Assembly (NCBI RefSeq): GCF_013416525.1
Contig: NZ_JACCEM010000003.1
Span: 310,001-374,000, forward strand
DNA: 64,000 bases
Source of the DNA: Parapusillimonas granuli
GTDB lineage: Bacteria; Pseudomonadota; Gammaproteobacteria; Burkholderiales; Burkholderiaceae_B
Direction: 5' to 3'
The position numbers and the translations under genes were made by a program. Under the pieces are notes generated by a model. That model was given only the letters and a program-made list of their open reading frames with translations, was not told where the DNA came from and ran no database searches. This document shows, piece by piece, positions 1 to 7,004 of the stretch. Positions within the stretch are counted from its first letter, which is position 1, and the number at the start of each line of letters is the position of its first letter.

Positions 1-871
1 CTCGGTCGGTGACTTTGCTGCCCAGCAGGCCGCGGGGCATGAAAAATAGGATGAAAAGAATCAGGACGAACGGAATGGCGTCCTTGTAGGCTGACGACAG
101 ATAGCCCGCGGCGGTGGATTCGATCAGCCCGACCAGAAGCCCGCCGATCACGGCGCCCGGGCCGCTGCCCAGGCCGCCCAGAACCGCCGCGACGAATCCC
201 TTCAGGCCAAGCATGATGCCCACGTCGAAGCTGGTGAGCGTGATGGGCGTGACCAGAATGCCGCCCAGCGCCCCCAAGGCCGACGCCAGCGCAAAGCTCA
301 TCAACAAGACCCAGTTCGTGTTGATTCCCACCAGCTGCGAGGCGATGCGGTTGTATGAGGTCGCCAGCATGGCTTTGCCCGCCAGCGTGCGCGCAAAGAA
401 ATACCAGAGAACGAGCACCACGATGGCGGTGCCGCCCAGCACCCACAGGCTTTGAGGAGTGAGGGCCGCGCCGGCCACCATGATGGGGGCGTCGCCCGAG
501 AAGGCGGGAATGGTATGCGTGCCTTTGCCCAGCGTGACCTGCACCAGGCCTCTTATGACCAGAGAGACGCCCAGGGTGATGATGATCAGGGTGATCGTTT
601 CCGCGCCTTTCACCGGTTCGATGGTGAACTTCTCCACGAGCACGCCTATCACCGCCGGGACGGCGATGGCCAGCGCAATCGCCGCCGGCATGGGGAGGCC
701 GGCGTGCGTGAAAAAGACGGCCAGCATCCCCCCCAGCATCACGAATTCACCCTGGGCGAAATTGATGACGCCGCTGGCGTTGTAGATGAGCGTGAAGCCC
801 AGGGCGACCAGCGCATAAATCGCGCCGACGGTCAGCCCCGAGAAAATGAATTGCACGAATGTTGCAAGCAT
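1..871 (-). CDS. Branched-chain amino acid-type ABC transporter permease (LivH family), 3' end cut by window
   Basis: Inner-membrane permease of a LivFGHMJ-type uptake system. 290 codons are visible, starting MLATFVQFIFSG. The LivH hallmark NFAQGEFVMLGG is present near residue 38 and there are about eight hydrophobic segments. The frame reaches FFMPRGLLGSKVTE at the window edge; LivH proteins are about 290-310 residues, so only a few are missing. The ATG (871-869) directly abuts the stop codon (874-872) of the upstream substrate-binding protein gene, so the two are co-transcribed and probably translationally coupled. The second permease and the ATPases presumably lie beyond base 1. The family is clear; the substrate is not, because LivH-type permeases also serve aromatic acids, amides and urea. 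Confidence 0.93.
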   Translation of the reverse strand, partial: MLATFVQFIFSGLTVGAIYALVALGFTLIYNASGVINFAQGEFVMLGGMLAVFFTHAGLPMPAAIALAIAVPAVIGVLVEKFTIEPVKGAETITLIIITLGVSLVIRGLVQVTLGKGTHTIPAFSGDAPIMVAGAALTPQSLWVLGGTAIVVLVLWYFFARTLAGKAMLATSYNRIASQLVGINTNWVLLMSFALASALGALGGILVTPITLTSFDVGIMLGLKGFVAAVLGGLGSGPGAVIGGLLVGLIESTAAGYLSSAYKDAIPFVLILFILFFMPRGLLGSKVTDR

Positions 872-2026
872 CTATTTGGCCTCGACCCATTTGCCATTCT
901 TCACCACGAGCATGCGGAGCGAGTCGACGGAGAGGCCCATGTGATCATCCGGCGTCATGTTGATCTCGCCGCCGGTGCCGATGAAGCCCTTGGTGGATTC
1001 GATCGCATCGCGGACTTTGGCCTTGTCGGTGCCGCCGACGCGTTTGATGGCTTCGATGACGATGAAGAAGTTGTCATAGGCTTGGCCGCCGAACATGGAC
1101 ACGTCTTCCTTGAAGCGTTCCCGATAAGCCTTGGCATAGCCGGCCACCACCGCTTTCTGGGGATCGTCGGCGGCCAGGGTGTCGCCGATCATCAATGCCG
1201 GCGCCAGTGCGTAGGCGCCCTCCGCCGCCGGCCCGGCCAGGTTGATGAATTCTTCGGAACCGATGCCATGGGCATGATAAAGAGGCAGGTCCAGGCCCAG
1301 CTGGCGGCAGTTCTTGGTGACGATGGCCGGGCCCTGGCCGAAGCCGAATACGAAGACGGCCTGCACGTCCTTGTTGTTCTTGATCTTGGTCAGCTGGGGA
1401 CTCATGTCGGTGTCTTTGGGGCCGTAGGTCTCCTTGATGACGAATGTGATGCCGTACTTGCCGGCGACCTCCTCGGATTGCTTCTTCCCCGATTGGCCGA
1501 AGCCGCTGGTCTCGGAGAGCAGGGCGATCTTGCTGATGCCGCGCTTGCGCATGTCGATGAAGACGCGTTCCGCGGCGATCCGGTCGGTGGTCGATGCCTT
1601 GAACACCCACTTCTTGACGGGCTCGACGACGACCACGGCGCCCGCCAGCGACATGAATGGAACACCGGCTTTCTCCACCAGCGGCACCATGGACATGGTC
1701 GAGCCGGTCGTCGTGCCGCCCACGATGAAATCGACCTTGTCGTCTTCGATCAAGCGCTTGGCAAACCCGTTGGCCTTGGAAGCGTCGCTCGCGTCGTCGT
1801 AGTGGATCAGCTGTAGCGGGCGACCCAGGACGCCTCCGCTCTTGTTCAGATCGTCGACGTACATCTGCAGCGTGTTCAGCTCGGGCGTGCCCAGGTAAGC
1901 GGCCGCCCCCGTCACCGAAAGAATGCTGCCGACCTTGATGGGCTCCTTGTTCTCCGCGGCCATCGATGCGCCCATGAGGCCAAGGCCGAGCACGCAGCCG
2001 GACAGTAATTTGGAAAGCGGTTTCAT
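872..2026 (-). CDS. ABC transporter periplasmic substrate-binding protein (Peripla_BP_6 / LivJ-like)
   Basis: 384 residues. A Sec signal peptide (MKPLSKLLSG then a hydrophobic stretch, probable cleavage after ASMA near residue 23) is followed by a type-I periplasmic binding fold from about residue 28: IKVGSILSVTGAAAYLG, then LNKSGGVLGRPLQL. It would capture a small solute and hand it to the LivH-type permease encoded immediately downstream. It is divergent from a two-component monooxygenase operon with which it shares a 263-bp promoter region, so the transported compound may be the monooxygenase substrate or a related molecule (inference). LivJ homologues in betaproteobacteria bind varied ligands, so amino acid specificity is not assumed. 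Confidence 0.93.
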   Translation of the reverse strand: MKPLSKLLSGCVLGLGLMGASMAAENKEPIKVGSILSVTGAAAYLGTPELNTLQMYVDDLNKSGGVLGRPLQLIHYDDASDASKANGFAKRLIEDDKVDFIVGGTTTGSTMSMVPLVEKAGVPFMSLAGAVVVVEPVKKWVFKASTTDRIAAERVFIDMRKRGISKIALLSETSGFGQSGKKQSEEVAGKYGITFVIKETYGPKDTDMSPQLTKIKNNKDVQAVFVFGFGQGPAIVTKNCRQLGLDLPLYHAHGIGSEEFINLAGPAAEGAYALAPALMIGDTLAADDPQKAVVAGYAKAYRERFKEDVSMFGGQAYDNFFIVIEAIKRVGGTDKAKVRDAIESTKGFIGTGGEINMTPDDHMGLSVDSLRMLVVKNGKWVEAK

Positions 2027-2082
2027 TGATCAGCTCCAGTTGTTTGAACCATGTAGTGAGAGGTGTGTTGCGTTTTGTCTCC

Positions 2083-2125
2083 ACTATATGAGTAGGGAAA
2101 AGGCAAGTCTGTATATGCCTATACG
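2083..2125 (-). promoter_or_regulatory. Candidate promoter and Crp/Fnr-type dyad for the ABC uptake operon
   Basis: On the minus strand the -10-like hexamer TATAGT (2088-2083) matches TATAAT at 5 of 6 positions and predicts a start near 2076. There is no recognisable -35. The dyad TGTAT-N6-ATACG (2110-2125) is centred at 2117.5, exactly -41.5 from that start, which is the spacing of class II CRP-activated promoters. The dyad and hexamer are seen; activation is inferred. Confidence 0.5.
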
Positions 2126-2214
2126 GTTTTCACGCGCGGGGCCTAGTGTTAATACGGATATGCGCCCTGGTGCCGAAGGAGGGCGGAGGGGCTGCGAATA
2201 ATTGATGCCCGGAC

Positions 2215-2258
2215 GGTATAGCCCGATACAGACCGGCACGGCGGAGCGGCCATAGAAT
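2215..2258 (+). promoter_or_regulatory. Candidate promoter and second Crp/Fnr-type dyad for the monooxygenase operon
   Basis: GGTAT-N6-ATACA (2215-2230, centre 2222.5) repeats the GTAT-N6-ATAC dyad found 105 bp to the left. TAGAAT (2253-2258) is a 5-of-6 match to a -10 element and predicts a start at 2264-2265, placing the dyad at -41.5 to -42.5. No -35 match is present, as expected of an activator-dependent promoter. The likely regulator is the Crp/Fnr protein encoded last in the same operon. Confidence 0.5.
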
Positions 2259-2289
2259 TCCGCCAACACCAATGATTCAGGAGTGATTC

Positions 2290-2778
2290 ATGACTTCTCC
2301 CCAACAGCGCTTTCGGCAATTGATGGGACGCTTCGTCACGGGAATTACCGTCATTGCCGTGCAATCCGACGACGAGCACATTTCGGCAATGACCGCGAAT
2401 GCGGTAACGGCGGTCAGCCTCGACCCTTTGCTTTTGCTGTGCTGCATCAGGAACGAAAGCGGGATGCTGCCCGGTTTGCTGGCGCGCGGCGTTTTCTCGG
2501 TGAATATCCTCAGCGCCGGCCAGGACTGCATTTCGAGCCACTATGGCGGCAAGCGGATGGCGGTTTCACCCGCGGTGTGGAATCGGAACGAAAACGGCGT
2601 GCCTTTGCTGCAAGGGGCGAACGCATCGTTCGTATGCCGTGTGGATTCTTCGCACCGCGCCGGCGACCACACCGTGATCTTCGGCGCGGTGGAAGCGATG
2701 ACCGCGGTCGAACGGCCCGAGAAGGCCTTGGTGTACGCGGCCGGACGCTATCAGGACATACCCCTGGCCGCGTCCTGA
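2290..2778 (+). CDS. Flavin reductase-like (DIM6/NTAB) domain protein, reductase component of a two-component monooxygenase
   Basis: 162 residues forming a single flavin-reductase-like domain. Visible family motifs are MGRFVTGITVIAV near the N-terminus, TANAVTAVSLDPLLLL (the T-x-SxxxVSLdPPL region), FSVNILSA and HTVIFGAVEAM near the C-terminus. Such enzymes reduce free FMN or FAD with NAD(P)H and supply it to a partner oxygenase. The next gene encodes an acyl-CoA-dehydrogenase-fold oxygenase, the usual partner class. The start is the ATG at 2290, preceded by CAGGAG at 2278-2283. It is the first gene of a plus-strand operon continuing to 5201. Confidence 0.88.
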   Translation: MTSPQQRFRQLMGRFVTGITVIAVQSDDEHISAMTANAVTAVSLDPLLLLCCIRNESGMLPGLLARGVFSVNILSAGQDCISSHYGGKRMAVSPAVWNRNENGVPLLQGANASFVCRVDSSHRAGDHTVIFGAVEAMTAVERPEKALVYAAGRYQDIPLAAS

Positions 2779-2854
2779 ACAGGATGCCATGCAGGATTGC
2801 CGGCGGGCTGCCGGGCATGCCCGTGCCGGTTTCAACAAACAACGCGAGAAATAA

Positions 2855-4054
2855 ATGAACGCATTCACCTCAAAGACGGCGCCGGAGCCGGAGTCCTTGA
2901 TTCAGGCCGCTCACGAATTGATTCCTTTTTTAAGAAAGAAGGGGCCGCAGCACGATGCCGACAAACGGGTGTCCGACGAAGTCACGGAACTTCTCCGCGG
3001 CAAAGGGTTTTTCCGGATATGCCAGTCACGCGAGAACGGCGGCTACGGCCTGCGCCCTTCGGTGCTGTGGCGCGTGACGCGCGAGATCGCGCGCGGCGAC
3101 AGCGCGACGGCCTGGATTCTCAGCCTCGCGGGCTTGCATCCCTGGATGGCGGGCATGTTTCCGCCACGTGCGCAGGACGACGTGTTCGCCAATGGCAGGG
3201 ATGCGATCGTGGTCGCCCTGACCGGCAATGTCGGCCGGGGTGTCGATGCCTCGTTCGATGGCGCGGACTTCACGCTTACCGGTAAATGGACATACGCTTC
3301 GGGCATCGATGTGGCCGACTGGGCGTGCGTGCTCGTGGAGCTCGAAATGGACGGCGCGCGCGAACAGCGCCTGCTTCTCGTGCCCAAGGCCAGCTTCCGG
3401 ATCGACGATTCCAGCTGGAACGTGATGGGAATGCGCGGCACCGGCAGCAAGGACGTTTATCTGGACAACGAAAAAGTGCCCCTTTATCGCAGCGTGCGCT
3501 GGAAGGATTTGCAAACCATCCAATACCCGGGCCGGGAGCGCAACAAAGATCCCATGTACCGCATCCCGCATACCAGCCTGTTCGCGATGTCCGTGGCGGC
3601 GGCGGTCTGCGCCGTCGCCTACGGCATGCTGGACCTTTATCGCGAGGCGCTCCGGCGCCGCACGCCCGCGGGCCTCAACACGGTGCAGACGGAAGACCGG
3701 TTTTCCCTGGCGGAACTCGGCAAGGCCGCCAGCCAGCTCGATATGGCGTTCAATCAATTGATGCACGATGTCGATGAGCTGTATGACCGCGGCGCCGCCG
3801 GCCATGATTTCGTGGCGGCGGATCGGGCGAAGTACCGGGCCAATGCCGCCACGATCGCGGATGCGACCATGGCGGCGGTGAACGTCATGGTCAGGAATAT
3901 TGGCGGAAGCCTGTTGCCGAACGGACCCATAGAAAGATGCTTTCGCGACTTGCACAGCATGGCTTCGCATTTTCTTCTGCAGACGAATCCGGCGGCAGAG
4001 CTTTTCGGCAGGGCGCTGCTGGGCCTGGAACTGCCCCCTACCGCTCGAATATGA
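2855..4054 (+). CDS. Acyl-CoA dehydrogenase-fold flavin-dependent monooxygenase (group D oxygenase component)
   Basis: 399 residues with an N-terminal helical domain (ELIPFLRKKG, LLRGKGFFRICQSRENGGYG), a central beta domain (GKWTYASGIDVADWA, GMRGTGSKDV) and a C-terminal helical domain of the HpaB-C / Acyl-CoA_dh_2 type. This architecture is typical of DszC/HpaH-C2-like oxygenases that use FMNH2 or FADH2 and O2 to hydroxylate small substrates. Pairing with the preceding flavin reductase gene supports an oxygenase rather than a true acyl-CoA dehydrogenase. The substrate is unknown. The gene sits 76 bp after the reductase and 39 bp before a RidA-like gene. Confidence 0.85.
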   Translation: MNAFTSKTAPEPESLIQAAHELIPFLRKKGPQHDADKRVSDEVTELLRGKGFFRICQSRENGGYGLRPSVLWRVTREIARGDSATAWILSLAGLHPWMAGMFPPRAQDDVFANGRDAIVVALTGNVGRGVDASFDGADFTLTGKWTYASGIDVADWACVLVELEMDGAREQRLLLVPKASFRIDDSSWNVMGMRGTGSKDVYLDNEKVPLYRSVRWKDLQTIQYPGRERNKDPMYRIPHTSLFAMSVAAAVCAVAYGMLDLYREALRRRTPAGLNTVQTEDRFSLAELGKAASQLDMAFNQLMHDVDELYDRGAAGHDFVAADRAKYRANAATIADATMAAVNVMVRNIGGSLLPNGPIERCFRDLHSMASHFLLQTNPAAELFGRALLGLELPPTARI

Positions 4055-4093
4055 GCATCAATCCCAATCCTTATAACCCTAGGAGTAAATCAA

Positions 4094-4510
4094 ATGAGTG
4101 ATATTCAGCGTCTGCGCCTGCCCGAGGATGATCCCACCTTTGGCGGCAACAAGGTGTTCGATCTGTTCAAGTATGCGCCGGCGGTGCGGGCCAACGGGCT
4201 GGTGTTCATCGCCGGCCAGGTCGGCATCCGGCCCGACGGCAGCATCCCGGATACCGCCGAGGAGCAGATCCGGGTCGCGTTCAACCGCCTTGGCGCCATT
4301 CTGAAGCACGAAGGCCTGGACTTTGGGGATCTGGTGGAAATAGTGTCTTATCATGTGGACATCGACAACCAGCTGACCGCGTTCAGGGAAATCAAGGACG
4401 AGTTCATCACCAAGGATTTCCCGGCATGGACCATTCTTGGCGTCGCCAGCCTGGCGCGCAACACCTTGTTGGTGGAAATCAAGGCGGTCGCGGCAGCACG
4501 CCAACGGTGA
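4094..4510 (+). CDS. RidA (YjgF/YER057c/UK114) family protein lacking the deaminase arginine
   Basis: 138 residues of the RidA fold (GLVFIAGQVGIRPDGS, then NRLGAILKHEGLDFGDLV). RidA enzymes that hydrolyse reactive enamine/imine intermediates carry an Arg in a PxRS motif (Arg105 in E. coli RidA). Here the aligned sequence is PAWT, with Trp112 in that place, so this is not a canonical imine deaminase. A role on a product of the monooxygenase, analogous to RutC beside RutA/RutF in pyrimidine breakdown, is inference from context. AGGAG at 4081-4085 precedes the ATG. Confidence 0.88.
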   Translation: MSDIQRLRLPEDDPTFGGNKVFDLFKYAPAVRANGLVFIAGQVGIRPDGSIPDTAEEQIRVAFNRLGAILKHEGLDFGDLVEIVSYHVDIDNQLTAFREIKDEFITKDFPAWTILGVASLARNTLLVEIKAVAAARQR

Positions 4511-4523
4511 AAAAGACATTCCC

Positions 4524-5201
4524 ATGACGGTCAAGGCCAAATCACTGAACACGGAAACTTGGTATCTGGACGAAGCCGTCGTCGGCCCCTGGATCCGGTC
4601 GGCGCATATGGGGCTGCGGCGCAAATACCAGAAAGGCGAATTCCTGTACCACCAGGGCGAAGTCAGCCCCTTGTTTTTCTTCGTCCTGAAGGGCCGTGTG
4701 CAGGTTTCGATATTCCGAGAGGACGGCTCGGAGTTCGTGCTGGAAGTGATGGGCCGCTGGGCGCTGTGCGGCGAAGCGGCGGCGTTCGACCAATTGCCCA
4801 GGTTCTCGGCGGCAATCGCCCTCGAGGACGCCGAAGTCGTCGTCTTCGATGCCAATGAAATGGGGGCGGCGCTTGCGCAAAATTCAGAGCTGGCCGTGGC
4901 CTTGCTGCGAATTTCCGCGATGAAGCAGCGCGTTCTGGGCGGGCGGCTGCAGTGCGTCGCCTCGCCCAGGCCCGAGAAGCGCATATTCGAGCTGCTGAAT
5001 CGGCTGTCGGAGCTCTATGGAACGGAAGTGGACGGCGTGATCGTGATCGGCATCAAGCTCACGCACGAGCAGATTGCCGCCATGACGGGAGCGACGCGCG
5101 TCACCGTGACCAGGACGCTGGCCAGGCTGAAAGAGGAACGCGTGCTGACCATCAAGAACAAGCAATTGCACATCCTGGACCCTGGCAAGCTGCACATCTG
5201 A
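4524..5201 (+). CDS. Crp/Fnr-family transcriptional regulator
   Basis: 225 residues from the ATG at 4524; the open frame extends upstream, but only this start gives a normal N-terminus and lies just after the RidA-like gene. It has a cyclic-nucleotide-binding-like jelly roll (about 25-130), a dimer helix, and a C-terminal winged helix with LTHEQIAAMTGATRVTVTR. The only cysteines seen (LCGEAA, LQCVAS) cannot make an Fnr-type four-cysteine cluster. The CRP cAMP-contact region reads GEAAAFDQLPRFSA, without Arg at the position of CRP Arg82, so cAMP is unlikely to be the ligand. In the recognition helix Arg192 and Arg197 match CRP Arg180 and Arg185, while Val193 replaces Glu181. It probably controls its own operon and the divergent ABC operon. 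Confidence 0.9.
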   Translation: MTVKAKSLNTETWYLDEAVVGPWIRSAHMGLRRKYQKGEFLYHQGEVSPLFFFVLKGRVQVSIFREDGSEFVLEVMGRWALCGEAAAFDQLPRFSAAIALEDAEVVVFDANEMGAALAQNSELAVALLRISAMKQRVLGGRLQCVASPRPEKRIFELLNRLSELYGTEVDGVIVIGIKLTHEQIAAMTGATRVTVTRTLARLKEERVLTIKNKQLHILDPGKLHI

Positions 5202-5202
5202 C

Positions 5203-5226
5203 GTGCCGCCGCATGGCCGGCGGCAC
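5203..5226. terminator. GC-rich hairpin between convergent genes
   Basis: A perfect 9-bp inverted repeat, GTGCCGCCG (5203-5211) and CGGCGGCAC (5218-5226), with a 6-nt loop lies between the convergent regulator and argO genes. No T-run follows on either strand, so it is a weak intrinsic terminator at best. Confidence 0.35.
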
Positions 5227-5238
5227 TCGCGCTCGAAG

Positions 5239-5868
5239 TCAATTCGCCGCGGCAAGCCGCAGCGCCAGGAACGCCATCACGACGGCGATCAGGCCGTCCA
5301 GGACGCGCCAGGCCCGGGCGTCGGTGAACAGGGGCGCGAACAGGCGCGATCCGACGCCCAGGACGAAGAGCCAGAGCACGCTGGCCGTCAGCGTGCCGGC
5401 GGCGAAGCCCAGCTTTTCCTCCTGGAAGTTCTGGGCGATGGACCCCACCACCATCATGTCCAGCCAGAAATGCGGATTGAGCAGGCTGAAGCCGACGGCG
5501 GCCAGCAGCGCCGCCCGGCGGGACGGCACGGCTTGCCGGGCCAGGTGAAGGCCGCCCTGCGGCCGCAGCGCGCGCCGCGCGGACTGCCAGGCATACCAGA
5601 GCAGAAACGCCACCCCGAACCACAGGACCGCGCCGGTCAGCCAGGGCAGCCATTCCGTCATGGCCTGCAGGCCCAGCACGCTGGCGAAGATGAAGACCGC
5701 GTCGATGGCCGCGCACACCGCCAGAATGGCCGCCAGATGGGACCGCATGATGCCCTGGCGCAGGATGAAGGCGCTTTGCGCGCCCACGACGGCGAACAGG
5801 CCCAGGCCGGTGGCGGCGCCACTGGCCCAGGCGGAGAACATTGCGGGTGGCATGGTGATGGGCAGCAT
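5239..5868 (-). CDS. argO: LysE/ArgO-family amino acid exporter
   Basis: 209 residues, all-membrane protein with about six hydrophobic segments. The family-defining N-terminal stretch VVGAQSAFILRQGI is present near residues 27-40. LysE/ArgO proteins export L-arginine or L-lysine and relieve basic amino acid overload. The gene is divergent from an ArgP-type LysR regulator, the arrangement of known argO-argP and lysE-lysG pairs, which strengthens the assignment over other LysE-superfamily members. Which basic amino acid is exported cannot be read from the sequence. Confidence 0.9.
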   Translation of the reverse strand: MLPITMPPAMFSAWASGAATGLGLFAVVGAQSAFILRQGIMRSHLAAILAVCAAIDAVFIFASVLGLQAMTEWLPWLTGAVLWFGVAFLLWYAWQSARRALRPQGGLHLARQAVPSRRAALLAAVGFSLLNPHFWLDMMVVGSIAQNFQEEKLGFAAGTLTASVLWLFVLGVGSRLFAPLFTDARAWRVLDGLIAVVMAFLALRLAAAN

Positions 5869-5989
5869 TTTCTTGTTTCCAGTGCGGGTTCGGCAAGCGC
5901 GCGCGGACAGCGCGGCGTGACGATATTCTCCATGACCGGCGGTGTAAAATGAAGCTAATTTAATTTAACCAGATTAAGATATTCTTAAT
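5869..5989. promoter_or_regulatory. argO-argP divergent promoter region
   Basis: A 121-bp region whose right half is strongly AT-rich (GCTAATTTAATTTAACC at 5954-5970). TATTCT-N7-AGAATA (5980-5998) is an inverted repeat overlapping the argP start codon and could be an ArgP/LysR contact site. No ribosome-binding site precedes the argP ATG; a -10-like TAAGAT (5975-5980) would give an almost leaderless argP mRNA. Confidence 0.4.
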
Positions 5990-6889
5990 ATGAGAATAGA
6001 CCACGGGAACCTCAGGGCCCTGGCCGCGGTGGTGCGCGAAGGCAGTTTCGAACGCGCCGCGGCCGTGCTCAACGTGACGCCCTCCGCCGTGTCGCAAAGG
6101 GTCAAGGCCCTGGAAGAACGCATGGGCCGCCTGCTGGTCCAGCGCGGCGCGCCCGCCGTTGCCACGCCCGAAGGGCAGGTGCTGGTGCACCTGGCCGAGC
6201 AGACCGCCATGCTCGAGCACGACGCGCTGAACCGCCTGGGCCTGGAAGACGAGGCCGAAAGCGCCAGCATCGCCGTGGCGGTCAATCACGACAGCCTGGA
6301 AACCTGGTTCATCCAGGCGGCGCGGATCTTCGCCGGCCGCTCGCGCGCCACGCTGGATCTGCAATCCGAAGACCAGGACCACACGGCGGCGCTCCTGCGC
6401 AACGGCGCCGTCCTGGGGGCGGTCACCACGCTGTCCGACCCCGTCCAGGGCTGCCGCATCCACGGGCTGGGCAGCATGCGCTACGTGGCCAGCTGCTCTC
6501 CGGAATTCCATGCGCGCCACTTCTCCGCCGGCGTCAACGCGCGCACCCTGGCGGCGGCGCCCGTCCTGGTCTTCAATCGCAAAGACGCGCTGCAGGCGCG
6601 CTTCGCCGCCAGGGTTCTGCGCGGCGCGCCCTGGCAGCCGCCGGTGTGGTGGGTGCCGTCTTCGCGCGCCTTCGTCCAGGCCACCATGGCGGGCCTGGGG
6701 TGGACCATGAATCCGCTGCCCCTGATCCAGCGCGAGCTCGACGGCGGGACGCTGGTGCCGCTGCGCGCCCGCGCCTGGGAAGACGTGCCTCTGTATTGGC
6801 AGCATTGGCGGGTCAACTCCGAAACCATGGACACGCTCACGGCGGCGGTCCTGGAAGCGTCGTCCAGCCTGGTCCGGCGGCGCGCTTGA
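5990..6889 (+). CDS. argP: LysR-family regulator ArgP (IciA/LysG type)
   Basis: 299 residues with an N-terminal winged helix (EGSFERAAAVLNVTPSAVSQ, then RVKALEERMGRLLVQR) and a C-terminal effector domain. The pairing with a divergent ArgO-family exporter and the short motif MGRLLVQRGAP are typical of ArgP/LysG. The family senses L-lysine and L-arginine and activates the exporter gene. The ATG at 5990 is chosen because the protein begins MRIDHGNLRALAAVV, matching the normal LysR N-terminus. Confidence 0.9.
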   Translation: MRIDHGNLRALAAVVREGSFERAAAVLNVTPSAVSQRVKALEERMGRLLVQRGAPAVATPEGQVLVHLAEQTAMLEHDALNRLGLEDEAESASIAVAVNHDSLETWFIQAARIFAGRSRATLDLQSEDQDHTAALLRNGAVLGAVTTLSDPVQGCRIHGLGSMRYVASCSPEFHARHFSAGVNARTLAAAPVLVFNRKDALQARFAARVLRGAPWQPPVWWVPSSRAFVQATMAGLGWTMNPLPLIQRELDGGTLVPLRARAWEDVPLYWQHWRVNSETMDTLTAAVLEASSSLVRRRA

Positions 6890-7004
6890 TCCTGCGCGGC
6901 GCCGAAGCATGCATTTCCGGGCCGCCGTCCCTTGCGACGCCCGCCAAGAAGGTGTAAGGTCGTCGTCCCTGAAGGCCCCACAGACAGAGCTCCGAGACCA
7001 AGGC

